Source: Warburgia ugandensis
Taxonomy: Eukaryota > Streptophyta > Magnoliopsida > Canellales > Canellaceae
DNA: 64,000 bases
Assembly (NCBI GenBank): GCA_035236585.1
Contig: CP141138.1
Location: 23,881,437 to 23,945,436, forward strand
Direction of reading: 5' to 3'
This document shows positions 52,601 through 64,000 of the stretch, piece after piece. Numbering within the stretch: the first letter of the stretch is position 1; each line of letters starts with the position of its first letter. A program made the translations under genes and the position numbers. The notes under the pieces were generated by a model, which searched no databases, was not told the DNA's origin, and was given only the letters and a program-made list of their open reading frames with translations.

Positions 52601-53541
52601 CACCCGTGCCAAGCTCCCTGGGGCGACGTCACAAGCATGCCGTGTGCGAACAGATGCCCGACTCAACCAAGACACACAGGCATCTCAAGAGCTAGGACGT
52701 GTGCGCAACTGCACCTAAGATGCGTCCGCGCGACGCCGTTTAGAACACACAACTTGGCGCACCATTAGGACGTGCACAAGCACACCATTCGAACGTACGC
52801 ACGCGAGCCAACGTGGTTATGGTACGACCAGTGCGCACACGCATCCTAGAACCCGTGGCGCGCAGGACCCTATGCGACACATTTGAGTTGTCCATTAAGG
52901 AGCGACATTAAAATCCAAGTTAGGAGGTTATATGACTCCGATTGACGATCCAAAAGAACCATTGCGTCCGTAATTTTGACACAGACCCAATTATGCAATA
53001 ATATGTAGGATCAATAAGCTATTTAGGGAGACTATAGCTTAAAAACTATAGAGATCTTGTGAATCCACGAGATCAACCATAATCAGACCCATGAACTGAT
53101 CTAATAAAGGCCTTAGGACATTCTTAGACCAAGAATGTTGTGGATCGACCCCTAGAAACTCATAAATTATATAGATCTAGCCATTGCCCTATGAATAGAG
53201 AACTAATGTTAGGATCTTATGTGTTGAACTAATGCATTTCCAAATATACTTGATTTGTAAGTCGTCTGATATTGCTACGCTTTTATGTATTTTTCAAATA
53301 TGCCTGATTTATAGGTAATCTGAGACTCTGCATCTTAAACTTTGATTTGCCTCTATTACCATTTTTAGCATGCTTTTTGAGCTATGATGTTTTTATTCAA
53401 GCATGCGAAATTGTCTTCATGTTTTATGACTTTAAATGTGACAATTGCATGAACTAAATTTATGCACTGCCCACATGATTGCAAATAGATGCATATATTG
53501 CATGATTTCGATGATTGAGGATTGCCATATCACATAAAGCA

Positions 53542-53779
53542 CCTTGAGGGTTACCAAAAGATGCTAGAATGCCCAAAAGACGATGGTGAGGCAGTGTGAG
53601 GGCCAGGTAGTGTGAGGGACCCAAAGAGGACATTGGGGAATGATTTCATAACTTGCATAATTGCATTAATTGGATAATTGCATATCCTCAAGGGTTACTA
53701 AAAGATGCTAGAGTGCCCAAAAGACGCTGGTTAGGCAGTTGTGAGGGCGAGGCAGTGTGAGGAACCCAAAGAGGACATG
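53542..53779. repeat. Two ~92-bp direct repeats (spacing 145)
   Basis: CTTGAGGGTTACCAAAAGAT through CCCAAAGAGGACAT at 53542-53633 recurs, with small changes, at 53687-53779. Part of the solo LTR. Confidence 0.8.
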
Positions 53780-54787
53780 ATTTTTATATTTTACGAGTTG
53801 ATAAGCCTGGTAGGCACTCTGTTGAAAGGAGGTACGGGATTGGCCTCCCGGCCTCTACCACCAAAAGAGTGGATGGTATCAATGCCAAAAAGGCATTGTC
53901 CCTTCCCTGACTGTTGTGGTAAACAAGGACGACCACTGGAGGTGTTCACGGCACCCTTTTGGGGACATCCATAATCGCCGTGGAGGCTATGGTGGATTCC
54001 AGCTGTATGCTGAGTATGAGCGTAGTGGCCATATGATTTCAGTATGATTGATATGCATATAGCATCGAGATGGCCGTATATGAGTACTCGTGACCAGTTG
54101 GCATGATATATTCGCCGAGAGATTCATATGCATGATACTAGCATCTGCTTGAATGATAACTATTTTGAGAGTTTCGTGATTATTATATTTTACTCGTTGG
54201 TTGATGTGTTGTCGAGATATTATTACTTGGATCATTTATTTTCTACCTTATGATTTTAGTCATAAATATCCATGTTTACACAAAATGGAATCATTGAGGT
54301 TTTACATGAAAAAGCTCTTTGCATGATGCATGTTGTTTGCCATATTTTCAAAATAGTAGTATCAGATCACCTACTGGGTATGAGAAATACTCAACCTAAT
54401 CCATCATTTTTTCTAGATCCAATAAAGTATACTTAGAAGGGACACCAAAGAACGTTAGGGCCACAATCAAGGAAGCACAGGTAAGGTCCATATCAAGCCT
54501 TTTTGTATTTGATGTGCACTTGGTTATAAGTGCTTATTTGTGACTTGGGCTGTGACTAACAATCTTGGGGTTAGTAGTTATTCATTTATATGTTTTTCCA
54601 AAAGGTGCCATGGCCTTATGCATTATTTGTTCACCTTGATCTGTTAATGACGCTCGGGATTTTTATACAAAAATTTTACTTAAAAAGGAAAAATTTCTCT
54701 ACATTCTTTTGCATGAATTATTTTAAAATAGAGATCGATCTCGCTGTTTATTATAAAAACTGCATCCTAAAAGCCCGGGTCGTCACA

Positions 54788-55015
54788 ATACATTATCACT
54801 ATCTATGCCTTTTACTAGATTCACTATGATTGTTCATGCACCTTAGCATCTTATTGTATCCGATATATTTCTCAACTTTATATGCAATATCGACGTGAAA
54901 TTCTCATGGCAGAACCAATTGTCAGTTATTATTTTCACTATGAAAGCATTTCTTTCTAATTTATTCTAATGATTATTTACAACATTCTATTTATTCCAAT
55001 ATTTCAGACATTAAT
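54788..55015 (-). mobile_element. Internal Gypsy sequence between two solo LTRs
   Basis: A 228-bp AT-rich island between target duplications of two separate LTR insertions, most simply the same degenerate internal region as 50736-51721. No coding match. Confidence 0.4.
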
Positions 55016-58000
55016 TGTGACGACCCAGGTTTTTATAACATATTTTGTAATACATTTTGCAAAGACAAGGCCCTTAGGAGTAAAAATCTTTTGCAAAACA
55101 AAATAGCGAAAAAAAATTTCTTTAGAACTTATTTTGTAAAACCCAAGTCATTACTTCATAACATAAGTAGAGTTTTGTACAAGATAAAATTTCATTGAAG
55201 GAATAAACATTTATTAAACTTCAGGATCCATCAAGTGGTTCACAATACAACCCGGTATCATTACAATACTTGTCCAAATTACATAATCCAAATTTCAAAA
55301 CTCACATACAATAAAAACTCTCAAAACATATAATGCCCTCAAATAAAATACATGTCTTCAATGGATATACCCTGATTAATTATTCTTTCAAGTCTTCTCA
55401 AGTCTTGAGCTCCTAACTCTCCTTCTCTGTATTTGAGATATTGTAAACATTCAAACATTTACAATATCTCAGCAAGCTATGCTTGGTAGGAGATTAAAGA
55501 AGTAACATAATTTGACAATATAATCCTAATACTCATTAATCCTATTATTCATTTCTGTCATAAACATGATCATGGATCAATCCCATTTTTATAAACCTTC
55601 TTTTATCATTTATGTACATCTTTATACATAATGTATATGAACAAATTTATCAAAATAGTGAAAATATTCAATTCTCATTCCCAACTAAGTTGATCAACTC
55701 TTTCAATTGCAAGAGATCAGTGTATCAGCTAGTTACTGTATTGGGAATTTTCTTTTTCCTGGGAATGTTGGTAATATACAATTACCTAGCATTTCATTAT
55801 GCCATATATAAGGCATCTCACTATGCTTATCTCATATGCATCATAGTACAAAATAAATAAAAGGACTACCATGCTTGCAGTTTAATCTGCACAGTGGGCC
55901 TGGATAATTGCTCAATAATCTACTCATGCCATATTCAGTGGAAATGTAAAATCCATGTTCGTATGGGGGGACCATGGTTGTCACAGTGGCGACCTTCCCA
56001 TAATTGCCCCACCTGACTTTTTACCTTTCTTAGGCATGTAATTCATCATCAACAAATTTCTAAGAGCGGGTGGCCAAACCCTCATAACTCCCCTAACATA
56101 GCATCCCCAAGCTTAGGCCTGTTTAAAACAAAACCACAAGCCTCGATGCTCATATGTAAAATATTTCTTATACGTATCAAACAATATGTATGTTTATTTA
56201 GAGTTGGAATATCTTATACTTCCCTATTCACTTAGGGTTTTCTTCAACTCTACACTTAACCATTTCATATCTATTTTCTCATTATTTGGTTGGATCATAA
56301 GGATTTAACACAAGGTATTTGCATTATATATGTCAACATTTCTATACATAAGATCATGTATTCAACATGCATCTTTCATATAGATGCATTCATAAAATCC
56401 TCCTACCTCAATAGGGTATTCTTACTCCTTGAAGTCTACCATAGTCATGATCAACGTATATCTATCAAATCATACGTATAATGCCATCTTTCTATCCAAA
56501 GGTACATACTACATGGTCTTTTGATCATCCTCAATTAGGATGATCTGAATCTTTCTTCCTTGAATCACATATGATCAAGGGTTCAGATCTTCTAACCTAA
56601 TAAATCTATATTACAAGTATATTCACATAATAATAATCTACTCTACATTTGTATTTCTTTTCTTTGGTTATTTTTTATCATTCAAGATCTCTTCTTGGAT
56701 TCTTGTTTGATCATCCTTATCTTATTTACAATTTTTATTAGGATTAGTTAATTTGCTAACCTTTTATGTTCTTATTATTATTTCTCAACCAGTTAGTGTT
56801 GTTGGTTTGATGATAATTTGTTCACTCCTAATTATAGACAACTCCTCTTATTTCCAATTGACTAAGGCTTACCAGCTACAGGCTACTCAAAAAGTGGTTA
56901 CTTCAATCCTCATGCAAGGAGGCATTTAGACCTCAACAAATGTCACCAGAAGGTGAGGGAAGAGCGAGGCTCTATTAGATAACCCCCTTAACCACAATAT
57001 TTAGCGTCAATTGCAGTGACCTTAGCTTAACCTTCCATAAGGCTCCTATGAGCTCGTAAACCCTAATTTATCTCTACTTGATTTTTATTAATGTCCATGA
57101 TCATATAAAATGTCATTCATGGATGTGTATTATTCTTCTAATTTTGGCTAAGAAAATGGTAAACAATTCTTTATATTGTCCTACTAACTATAGACCTTAT
57201 TAATTAAGTCTAAGTTAAGTTATTCCTTCTTATTTATGTCATGAAACTCTAATTTCTCATTAGGTTACATTTTTAGTATTTTATGCTCTTTATCATAACT
57301 AATTATCAATTAAATCTACTAAGAAATATGATAATAATGAATCATAAACTTCAAAGCATAAAACTAATATAAATTCAATAATCTAAGGATAGTAGTACTA
57401 TATAACTACTATCACGATCCCTAATTAATGAAATCAAATTAAACTATCATGATCTTAAATCACAATTCCATTACCATCTTAAATAGGAATCATGCTATAG
57501 TCCATACTCAAATTAAACTAGCATGACCCTAATTCATATATTACTTATCTTAAGGATATTTAAAGAAAATCATGTGTACTAACATGTCCCTAAGATGATT
57601 AAATCTAACCATTTAATAACATGTAGATCATTTACATCAAAATGAAGAAATAACTTAGCATGGATCCTATAATAATGCCATAAATTAAAGTTAAAATGAA
57701 TCTAATAATTAAATAAAATCATACTAATTAATTTACATCATTAGAGGCTTTTAATATGATCCAACCATTAAATCTTAAGTCTTTTCCTTAGATCTAGGGT
57801 TTTCCCTTCATTATAGGTTCAAAGATCATCTTCACATGTTTTTGTCAAACTGATCAATGATCTTACTAGATCTCATTATTATTAACTCCATCCAACTCAT
57901 CCATAGGATTTAATCATTCTTGATCTTACTAATCAAGAAAGTTCCTTTACAAATTTTAGGTTACTTCTACCATACATGGTAGATTTCTTAAATTATCATT

Positions 58001-59617
58001 ATCTGTCATATTAAACCCTCAATTTCACATATCCTTATCATTATAACATAAATAGATCAGATCCATAAGGTCTAATTATCTTAGATCTTCAAAATCATGG
58101 AAGAATCTTATTTTCTTTAAACAGAAAGTTTCTTGCAATATTTTTGAAATTAGACATCATAAGATTTCTATAGCTTCTTTACACTTGTGATTTGGAGCTC
58201 ATATGACTCAAGAATTCAAGTTTGAAGCTTACAGTCGTTTTAACAGTCCGAATTTGATTTGGTCGTTAGAATAGGACAAAATAGACGGAACTAGCAGAAC
58301 TGGTCGTTAGAATAGGACAAAACAGACGGAACTAGCAGAACTGGTTGTCCCGCCTTATTTTACCTGTGACCACCGGTGGAAACAGAGTGGTGACCTGTAA
58401 ATGGTGAGACGATCCATATCAGACCTTCAAATCACCATCCCTCTTTTCTCCTTCAAATTGGGCTATCATATCTCCACAAAATTGGCTCTATGGGGTTTGA
58501 ACCCTTCTGAATCTATTTGATGGCTCCAATTTTTCATCTGTGCCTTCCATAATGCCAATTTGGAGGGTTTTACACCAAAACTTGATTTTCTGAAACATTA
58601 ATAGAAAATCAAATCCAGTGAAATTAAAAATATAAAAAATGACATAAAATGAATATTGGATGATATCCTCCTACTTGACTTGCTTAGCATTGACAAATTG
58701 ATGCCAAAATAAGTAAATCCTAGTCGTATGCCATAACACAATAAATAAATCTTGATTTGTATTTTTCCTTTGATTGAACCGTTGGATCTTGAAATTACTT
58801 TGGGGGTTTTTTAGATCAGAGAATTTAGAAACAATATGGAAAATTAGATTTGTAAAATTTTATCTAGAATAGAGTGGCTAATTGAACTTAGGTCTCTTGG
58901 TACTATTCTAGAGAGAGGAGAGAGAAAGAGGAAAAAAGAGAGATATTGGGGGAGATGGGGGAGGAGTTTTGTTCTAATTTTAAAGGGGAGTCTCGAGGAT
59001 TTTGTGGTGAAGTTGTGAAAATTTTTGTGAAATTTTCATAATTATTTATAGGCAAGTTTTTGAATTTTAAATTAATTTTTCATAAAAAATTTCTTCTTTC
59101 TTTTTATTATTTTATTTATGGGTGGAGTTTCCACCTCCACTACAATCTAGTACTGCATTGCTCAAATATTGTTGCTTCCAGAATAGTGGCCTACTTTGTG
59201 GGCCCCACTTTCATGTGAAAAGACTGTTTTGCCCTTTTATTCATAAAAATGGAGAAAAATGGATATTATTTATCCAAACTTGGATTTTAGTGTACTCAAT
59301 GGCGCCGGAATCATTTTTTCGAGTACCTTCCAGTTTTTCCAAATATTCAAATTTTAAATCTTGGTTATGGGTGAAAATGACTATTTTACTCTTTCATGTA
59401 GAAAATTGAGATTTTTCATTCTAACTTAGAATTTAACGAAATTAGTGTTATTTGATTCAATTTTTTGTGTATATTCTTAATTTCTAAGTTTTTACTCATG
59501 ATTTAATCTCTATGAAAAGATATTTTCTTTTAACCTAATATTTCAGCTCGAGTATTCTGAAATTTTAAACTTTCATTGATTTTCTCAAATCAATTTACAA
59601 AAATTAAGATTATTACA
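55016..59617 (-). mobile_element. Gypsy solo LTR (4.6 kb)
   Basis: Bounded by TGTGACGACCCAGG and AAGATTATTACA with TTAAT (55011-55015) and CTAAT (59618-59622) as a 4/5 target duplication. Shares ATCTCAGCAAGCTATGCTTGG with the other LTRs. It is the longest LTR of the window, with no internal domain. The frames inside it are not genes. Confidence 0.82.
58261..58342. repeat. Near-perfect 41-bp tandem duplication
   Basis: GGTCGTTAGAATAGGACAAA through CTAGCAGAACT occurs twice head to tail with one difference. Recent slippage or replication event within the solo LTR. Confidence 0.93.
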
Positions 59618-61304
59618 CTAATCACTTCAAATCTCAAAATTTATTCTATTTATTAATTCAATCTTCTACATTGCAAGTATAGGACCTCTTAAACTCGATC
59701 ACATTATTTCTTTTCACTAATATTCTATCACTCTTTCTAAATTACCATCCAAAACTTCATAAGATTACATAACGCTTTTAACTTGGAAATAAAGACCAAA
59801 TTAAGTCAACTGAATCTCCACTATCATCTTTATACATTCACATTCTCGTCATTAAGTTATATATAACAAATAATTCATTCTTGATCACATTTGCTAAAAG
59901 TCATTATCGTAGTTCATTTATGATTCTAAATCAACTCGCTTAGTAAAATTTGACTTAACTCCTCTTAATCCTTGAAGATCGCACGTCTTATTTGCTATTT
60001 TAAGCTAACCATTTATAATGCCTTTCATTATATGGAAATCTCATTAGATACTCCTTCCTTTTGATCGACCACCTTGTTTAGTTCACAAAATGCCATTAAT
60101 ACTGCATCCTTGATTACGCACCAAGGTCAACAATACTTTATAATTACACAATATTCATACATGTCCTTTTTTCAATTACTTACTTTCCAACTTGTTCGTT
60201 CTCTTGATTAAATTCCCATTTATCCTTCATGATCAAATCATTCAAAATTTAGGTGTTGTTTTAATGCTATAATGAAAATGTTCAGAAGGTTTGAGTCTTT
60301 TCTCATTTATCACTTACTAAGAGCATTTCTTTCCACTAGTTTAGGATTATCTATAAATGGTGTAATCAAAATGTGTGATTGATTATGTAGAACTTGAATT
60401 TAGAAAATTTTGACAATCATATCTTAAACAGTAGATGTACTTCCTCATGACGTTTTTATGACTCTCTTGCAATAGTACACTCCAATCATCAATCAAATCT
60501 TTCGTATTTCTACTTCATATTATTCTATGAACTGCCTGCACATATCAAATTCTATCGACTAAGTATAGTAATACATTATAGATTAGAGCTTTTCATCATA
60601 ACAATATGATATTCTTCTACCCTCGTATAAGATCCTCATAATAATTTTTAAAGAATCCTCCATTCTCGTTCGTAATATATACAACGTGCATATCGTATTT
60701 CTCTATATCAAATACTTACTTGTCATATACTATTTCTACACTGTACACTTCTATCCCAACAACTTATTAATAATTGCATTTGAATTCATAGTCCAAAATT
60801 AAATAATCTTTATAGATAAGCATTTCTTTATAACAGTATGCAAATCCTCTTTATCTCAATATCTCTAACAATTTTTTCATCATGCCATAAAATTATCAAT
60901 AAGAGATCTACTATTTAACCAAACTCGTTCTCATAATCTTCTAAAATTTTAAAATGCTCATTCACTAAGAGCAACTTTCTATCTTTTCTGATAAATAATC
61001 CTTATAATCTCCAAGGCTTTACATGTACTGTTCTTACATTAGAACTTGTACTCATAGTAAGTTGTTTCCATTAATAAATCATTAATCAACAATGATATTC
61101 CCAGCTAGAAACACCAAGTGATACACACCATGCTCTAATTTCTTATGTTAAGAACCTTACCATTCTCATAAGAATTTACTTTCCTTTTCTTTAATTATTT
61201 TTCTTTTTCCTTGACCATTCATTACTTTCAACTAAGTCATTTTCCATTAAGGATATGAATCTAATTTAGATATAATTTTCACTCTATCTTTGCAAATTCT
61301 ACTA
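59618..61304. other. AT-rich stretch, probable internal Gypsy sequence
   Basis: Very AT-rich, with no reading frame or terminal structure. By position it continues the degenerate internal region interrupted at 55016. Nothing else is recognised. Confidence 0.35.
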
Positions 61305-62640
61305 GAACCATGAGAAAAAACAACTAAGATGAAAATTTTGAGCCATTAGATGGAAGTAGGACACCTAAAAACCTAGGAAACCCTTGTTACAAAGAAAATA
61401 AAATGATGTAGACCAGAGATCTGAATGGAAAAGGAACGAATGGTCAAGATCGCACTGTTAGAATCATTTTCATCTAGGCTATGACCAAGATGCATGGTGC
61501 AAACGCACCACAAGAACACAAGTTCCTGACATGTTTCTGCATGTATAAAATGGTTGCAGGTCGACTGGGACACCAATGCGTCTTGAGGAACGAGACGCAC
61601 TTTGGTGCATTCTGGAGACCAAGATATACCAAGCACTCTGGAACACATGTCATAGAGCCGATGCATCCTAGTAACATCATTTTCTGGCCCATTATGATCC
61701 ATATTCAATCTGAACCATTGAAATCTATTTAAAAATTAGATTTTCAATTTTGGATTCAATATAACTCTAAATTTAGATTGAAAATATCCTTTGGAATTAT
61801 CTCAACAAGATGGACCTATTAAAATAATAAAATTTAGAATTTGGACAAGTCTTGAACACTAGTTTTGAGCCATAGACTTTAGATGACTTAGATCTCCCAA
61901 ATCAAAGGCAATCAGACTAAATATTTAAATAATTGGTTGATTTGACACAATATAGATACTAATTTATAGTCAGATCATCCAAATAATCTAAAATAGTAAC
62001 ATTTTATGACAAGGAAATCTAGAATTACCTATCTGGTTGATAGAATTAGATATGATTGTCATATCAACAAATTACCTTTGGATATGCAATTAGATGATAT
62101 AAAACACTAAAGATATGTATTATCAATATGTACTAAACCTAGATATAGATGATTATGATACCCAAGGTAGACATTGAGAGTGATCCAATAGTAGGATCTT
62201 CCCAAAAACCTTGGATTGAGTTAAGATTGAACCTTGTACAGCATAATCTGTTCGGTCATAAATGTCCAAACTTAAATAAATGACTAAATTAATGGTCTAG
62301 CATGGTAGATGAAATGATCTAATGGTTAGAATACCCGAGTAAATCAAGATTAATGAATATGGATTCTAAGATAAAATAGAAAACATAGATTTGATCGATC
62401 AAAGCCGAATAAGTCTATCAGACCTAAGTAGAAGTTAGTAAAGGAATAATAGACCATAAGAAAATCAGGAAATACCTTCAATCAAACTAATTTAAACAAT
62501 GGATGAATAAACCAATTTAGTTATTAGATCATCCCAATGACATCAAATTTAGTAAGATTAGATTTTTAAAATAACTAGAGACCACCTATTTGACATCAAA
62601 TTTAGTCAAATCTAACCACATATTTGACTAAATATTAAAA
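61305..62640 (+). mobile_element. Gypsy LTR interior fragment
   Basis: Aligns almost continuously with about 46660-48000 of the 45698 LTR. Shared phrases include GGAAACCC.TGTTACAAAGAA, CTAGCATGGTAGATGAAATG and GATCAAAGCCGAATA. Neither LTR terminus is present, so both ends are truncated. Frames on both strands at 61373-61732 are LTR sequence. Confidence 0.82.
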
Positions 62641-62994
62641 AAAAATATACAACTTATCTGCCTTTTCCAAATAAGGAAGTTGCTTCCATTTAACTTCCCA
62701 ATTTTATTGAGTTTCGAAGCAATTGTCTTAGATGCCATTATGCTATCTTTTTATATAGCTAGACTTAGACAATTCTATAAATTTAAACAACATAAACCAT
62801 AGTAAGAAATATTTTTAAATATTCAAAAAATAACAAGAATTAAGAGAATGCCTCTACAAGTGTACAGATTCACAGAAAATCAAATTCCAACATCCTAACA
62901 TTCAATTACAAGAACATTTTATTCACTTAACATCTAAAAAACAAAATCAACCATATAGATATAATAATTCAAGAATAGCTTATGAAAAATAAAA
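62641..62994. other. AT-rich spacer, nothing recognised
   Basis: No coding or repeat match. The last nine bases AAAATAAAA form the left target duplication of the following MITE. Confidence 0.4.
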
Positions 62995-63401
62995 GAGGAA
63001 AGTACACTTTAATCCCTAGAACTATTTACTTATGACACTTTAGTCCTTAAAGTTCCAAAAAAACAATTTAGTCCCTAGAACTATTGGTTTGGGTTGTACT
63101 TTAGTCATATTAACTTTTAGTTAATAGAACAAATGGTTGGGCCCCACAATCAATGGTTTGCCACAAAATTAGATTGTTTTACTAGAACTTTAAGGACTAA
63201 AGTGTCATGAGTGAAAAGTTCTAGGGACCAAAGCGTATTTTCTCCTTTTTTAAGAAAAATAATAAACTATTGCCTTTGGGGCCCAAACATTACTTATATT
63301 GACAAAAAGTTAATAGAAGGAAGAAGGATTTTAGTATGACCTAAACCAATAGTTTCAGGGACTAACTAGAACAGCTCTAGGGACTATAGTGTACTTTTCT
63401 C
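62995..63401. mobile_element. Mutator-like MITE, 407 bp, with long inverted ends
   Basis: Starts GAGGAAAGTACACTTTAATC and ends GACTATAGTGTACTTTTCTC, so the two ends are inverted repeats. The similarity extends inward through repeated TTTAGTCCCTAGAACT-type blocks, making a near-foldback. Flanks AAAATAAAA (62986-62994) and AAGATAAAA (63402-63410) agree at 8 of 9 positions, and a 9-bp duplication is the hallmark of Mutator-like transposons. The A-rich flanks lower the weight of that match. No coding capacity. Confidence 0.78.
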
Positions 63402-63410
63402 AAGATAAAA

Positions 63411-64000
63411 GTACCACATTTGTGAATCATCATACACTTACGACTTCTACTAGGTCTTATAATTCAATATCTAGTTAATTATATACCTTGATCATGAATT
63501 GTATTGAGTGTAGTTTACATTAGTTACTTAAGTTCTAGCAATTAAAAAAGATAACTCAGTAGTTGTAACACAATTCAAGGATATTAATCCTAACATGTAA
63601 TCATTTAAGAGCTAAGTTAAGGAGAGATACCACTTCCACTAGAGTTTATAACCTTAAAAATTCTTTTTCATCTTCTTTAAATATGAAAATAAATCATTAA
63701 AGAAAATTATCTAAAAATTAGTGTAATTTAAACCAATTTCCTAACTTGTTGACGTTAATATAAAACAAACTATGTTTTAAAACATTAGCTAGAAAAAAAA
63801 ACGATTTTCTTAAATATTAGATAGAAAAGTTCTAATATATAAGTAACATTAACAATTACTATTTTAGAACATAAATACAAGTTTTAACATTTAGAATAAT
63901 TTTAAATTATGATACTCTCAATCACTAATTCATACAAACATACAATTCTAACACTAAAATATGTAACCGTATAAACTAGCTTGACAAGCTAATTAGTATA
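63411..64000. other. AT-rich window end, nothing recognised
   Basis: No frames, repeats or terminal motifs of note. Confidence 0.4.

Larger units (their letters stand above)
51722..54787 (+). mobile_element. Gypsy solo LTR (3.1 kb)
   Basis: Starts TATAATGCCTC, ends GGGTCGTCACA, with GTACA (51717-51721) and ATACA (54788-54792) as a 4/5 target duplication. A GGCACCCCCG block and a TATA box (52126-52133) lie in the expected promoter region. No internal domain is present. It is inserted in the internal region of the minus-strand Gypsy remnant. Confidence 0.82.

Noticed and set aside
52121-52718. Overlapping 181-codon (+) and 184-codon (-) open frames
   Set aside because: They lie in a GC-rich part of a solo LTR, follow short GGGCATCC repeats and resemble no protein family. 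High GC alone explains the lack of stops.
53741-53974. 77-codon frame suggesting a small protein
   Set aside because: It lies in LTR sequence containing a 92-bp direct repeat, with no family resemblance.
61373-61732. Frames on both strands of 72-111 codons
   Set aside because: They lie within an LTR fragment that aligns to 46700-47050 and are not conserved as protein.

Overview
This is nuclear DNA from a flowering plant. It is AT-rich and dominated by transposable elements. The introns are GT-AG, and the elements are plant types: long-LTR Gypsy copies with a TGTAACACC start and a TGGTATCA primer site, Copia, CACTA, RTE and L1 LINEs, and Au-type SINEs. The species cannot be fixed from sequence. 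The abundance of 3-4.6 kb Gypsy LTRs suggests a mid-sized to large genome.

Only one gene looks intact. It lies on the + strand (coding 31533..40637, seven exons) and encodes a 639-residue transmembrane-nine (TM9SF/TMN, endomembrane protein 70) protein very close to Arabidopsis TMN8. Its first intron is 6.4 kb and holds an RTE LINE in sense, the end of an L1 LINE in antisense, an Au SINE with a perfect 15-bp target duplication and local tandem repeats. A second Au SINE sits in intron 5.

Upstream lies a long dead gene on the same strand. At least ten exon-like pieces of a plant ABCC (MRP) transporter, most like ABCC13, are scattered from about 8134 to 28885. One contains an intact Walker A exon, another LSGGQ. 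The pieces carry stops and frameshifts, and a solo LTR and a Copia element (itself hit twice by other elements) separate them. No second nucleotide-binding domain was found.

Layout: 1-4608, Gypsy LTR remnant split by a non-coding LTR-like element; 6073-7803, CACTA-like element; 8134-28885, ABCC pseudogene with a 9051-12684 solo LTR and a 16762-25092 Copia nest; 28886-31408, unassigned spacer; 31409-about 41000, the TM9 gene; 41000-43280, unassigned; 43280-45697, a Copia coding remnant; 45698-62640, a Gypsy nest with two opposed LTRs, two solo LTRs and a further LTR fragment; 62995-63401, a Mutator-like MITE. No tRNA, rRNA, CRISPR or organelle-derived segment was recognised. No new biological system was found. 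The most informative structures are the datable nested insertions and the dissected ABCC pseudogene.
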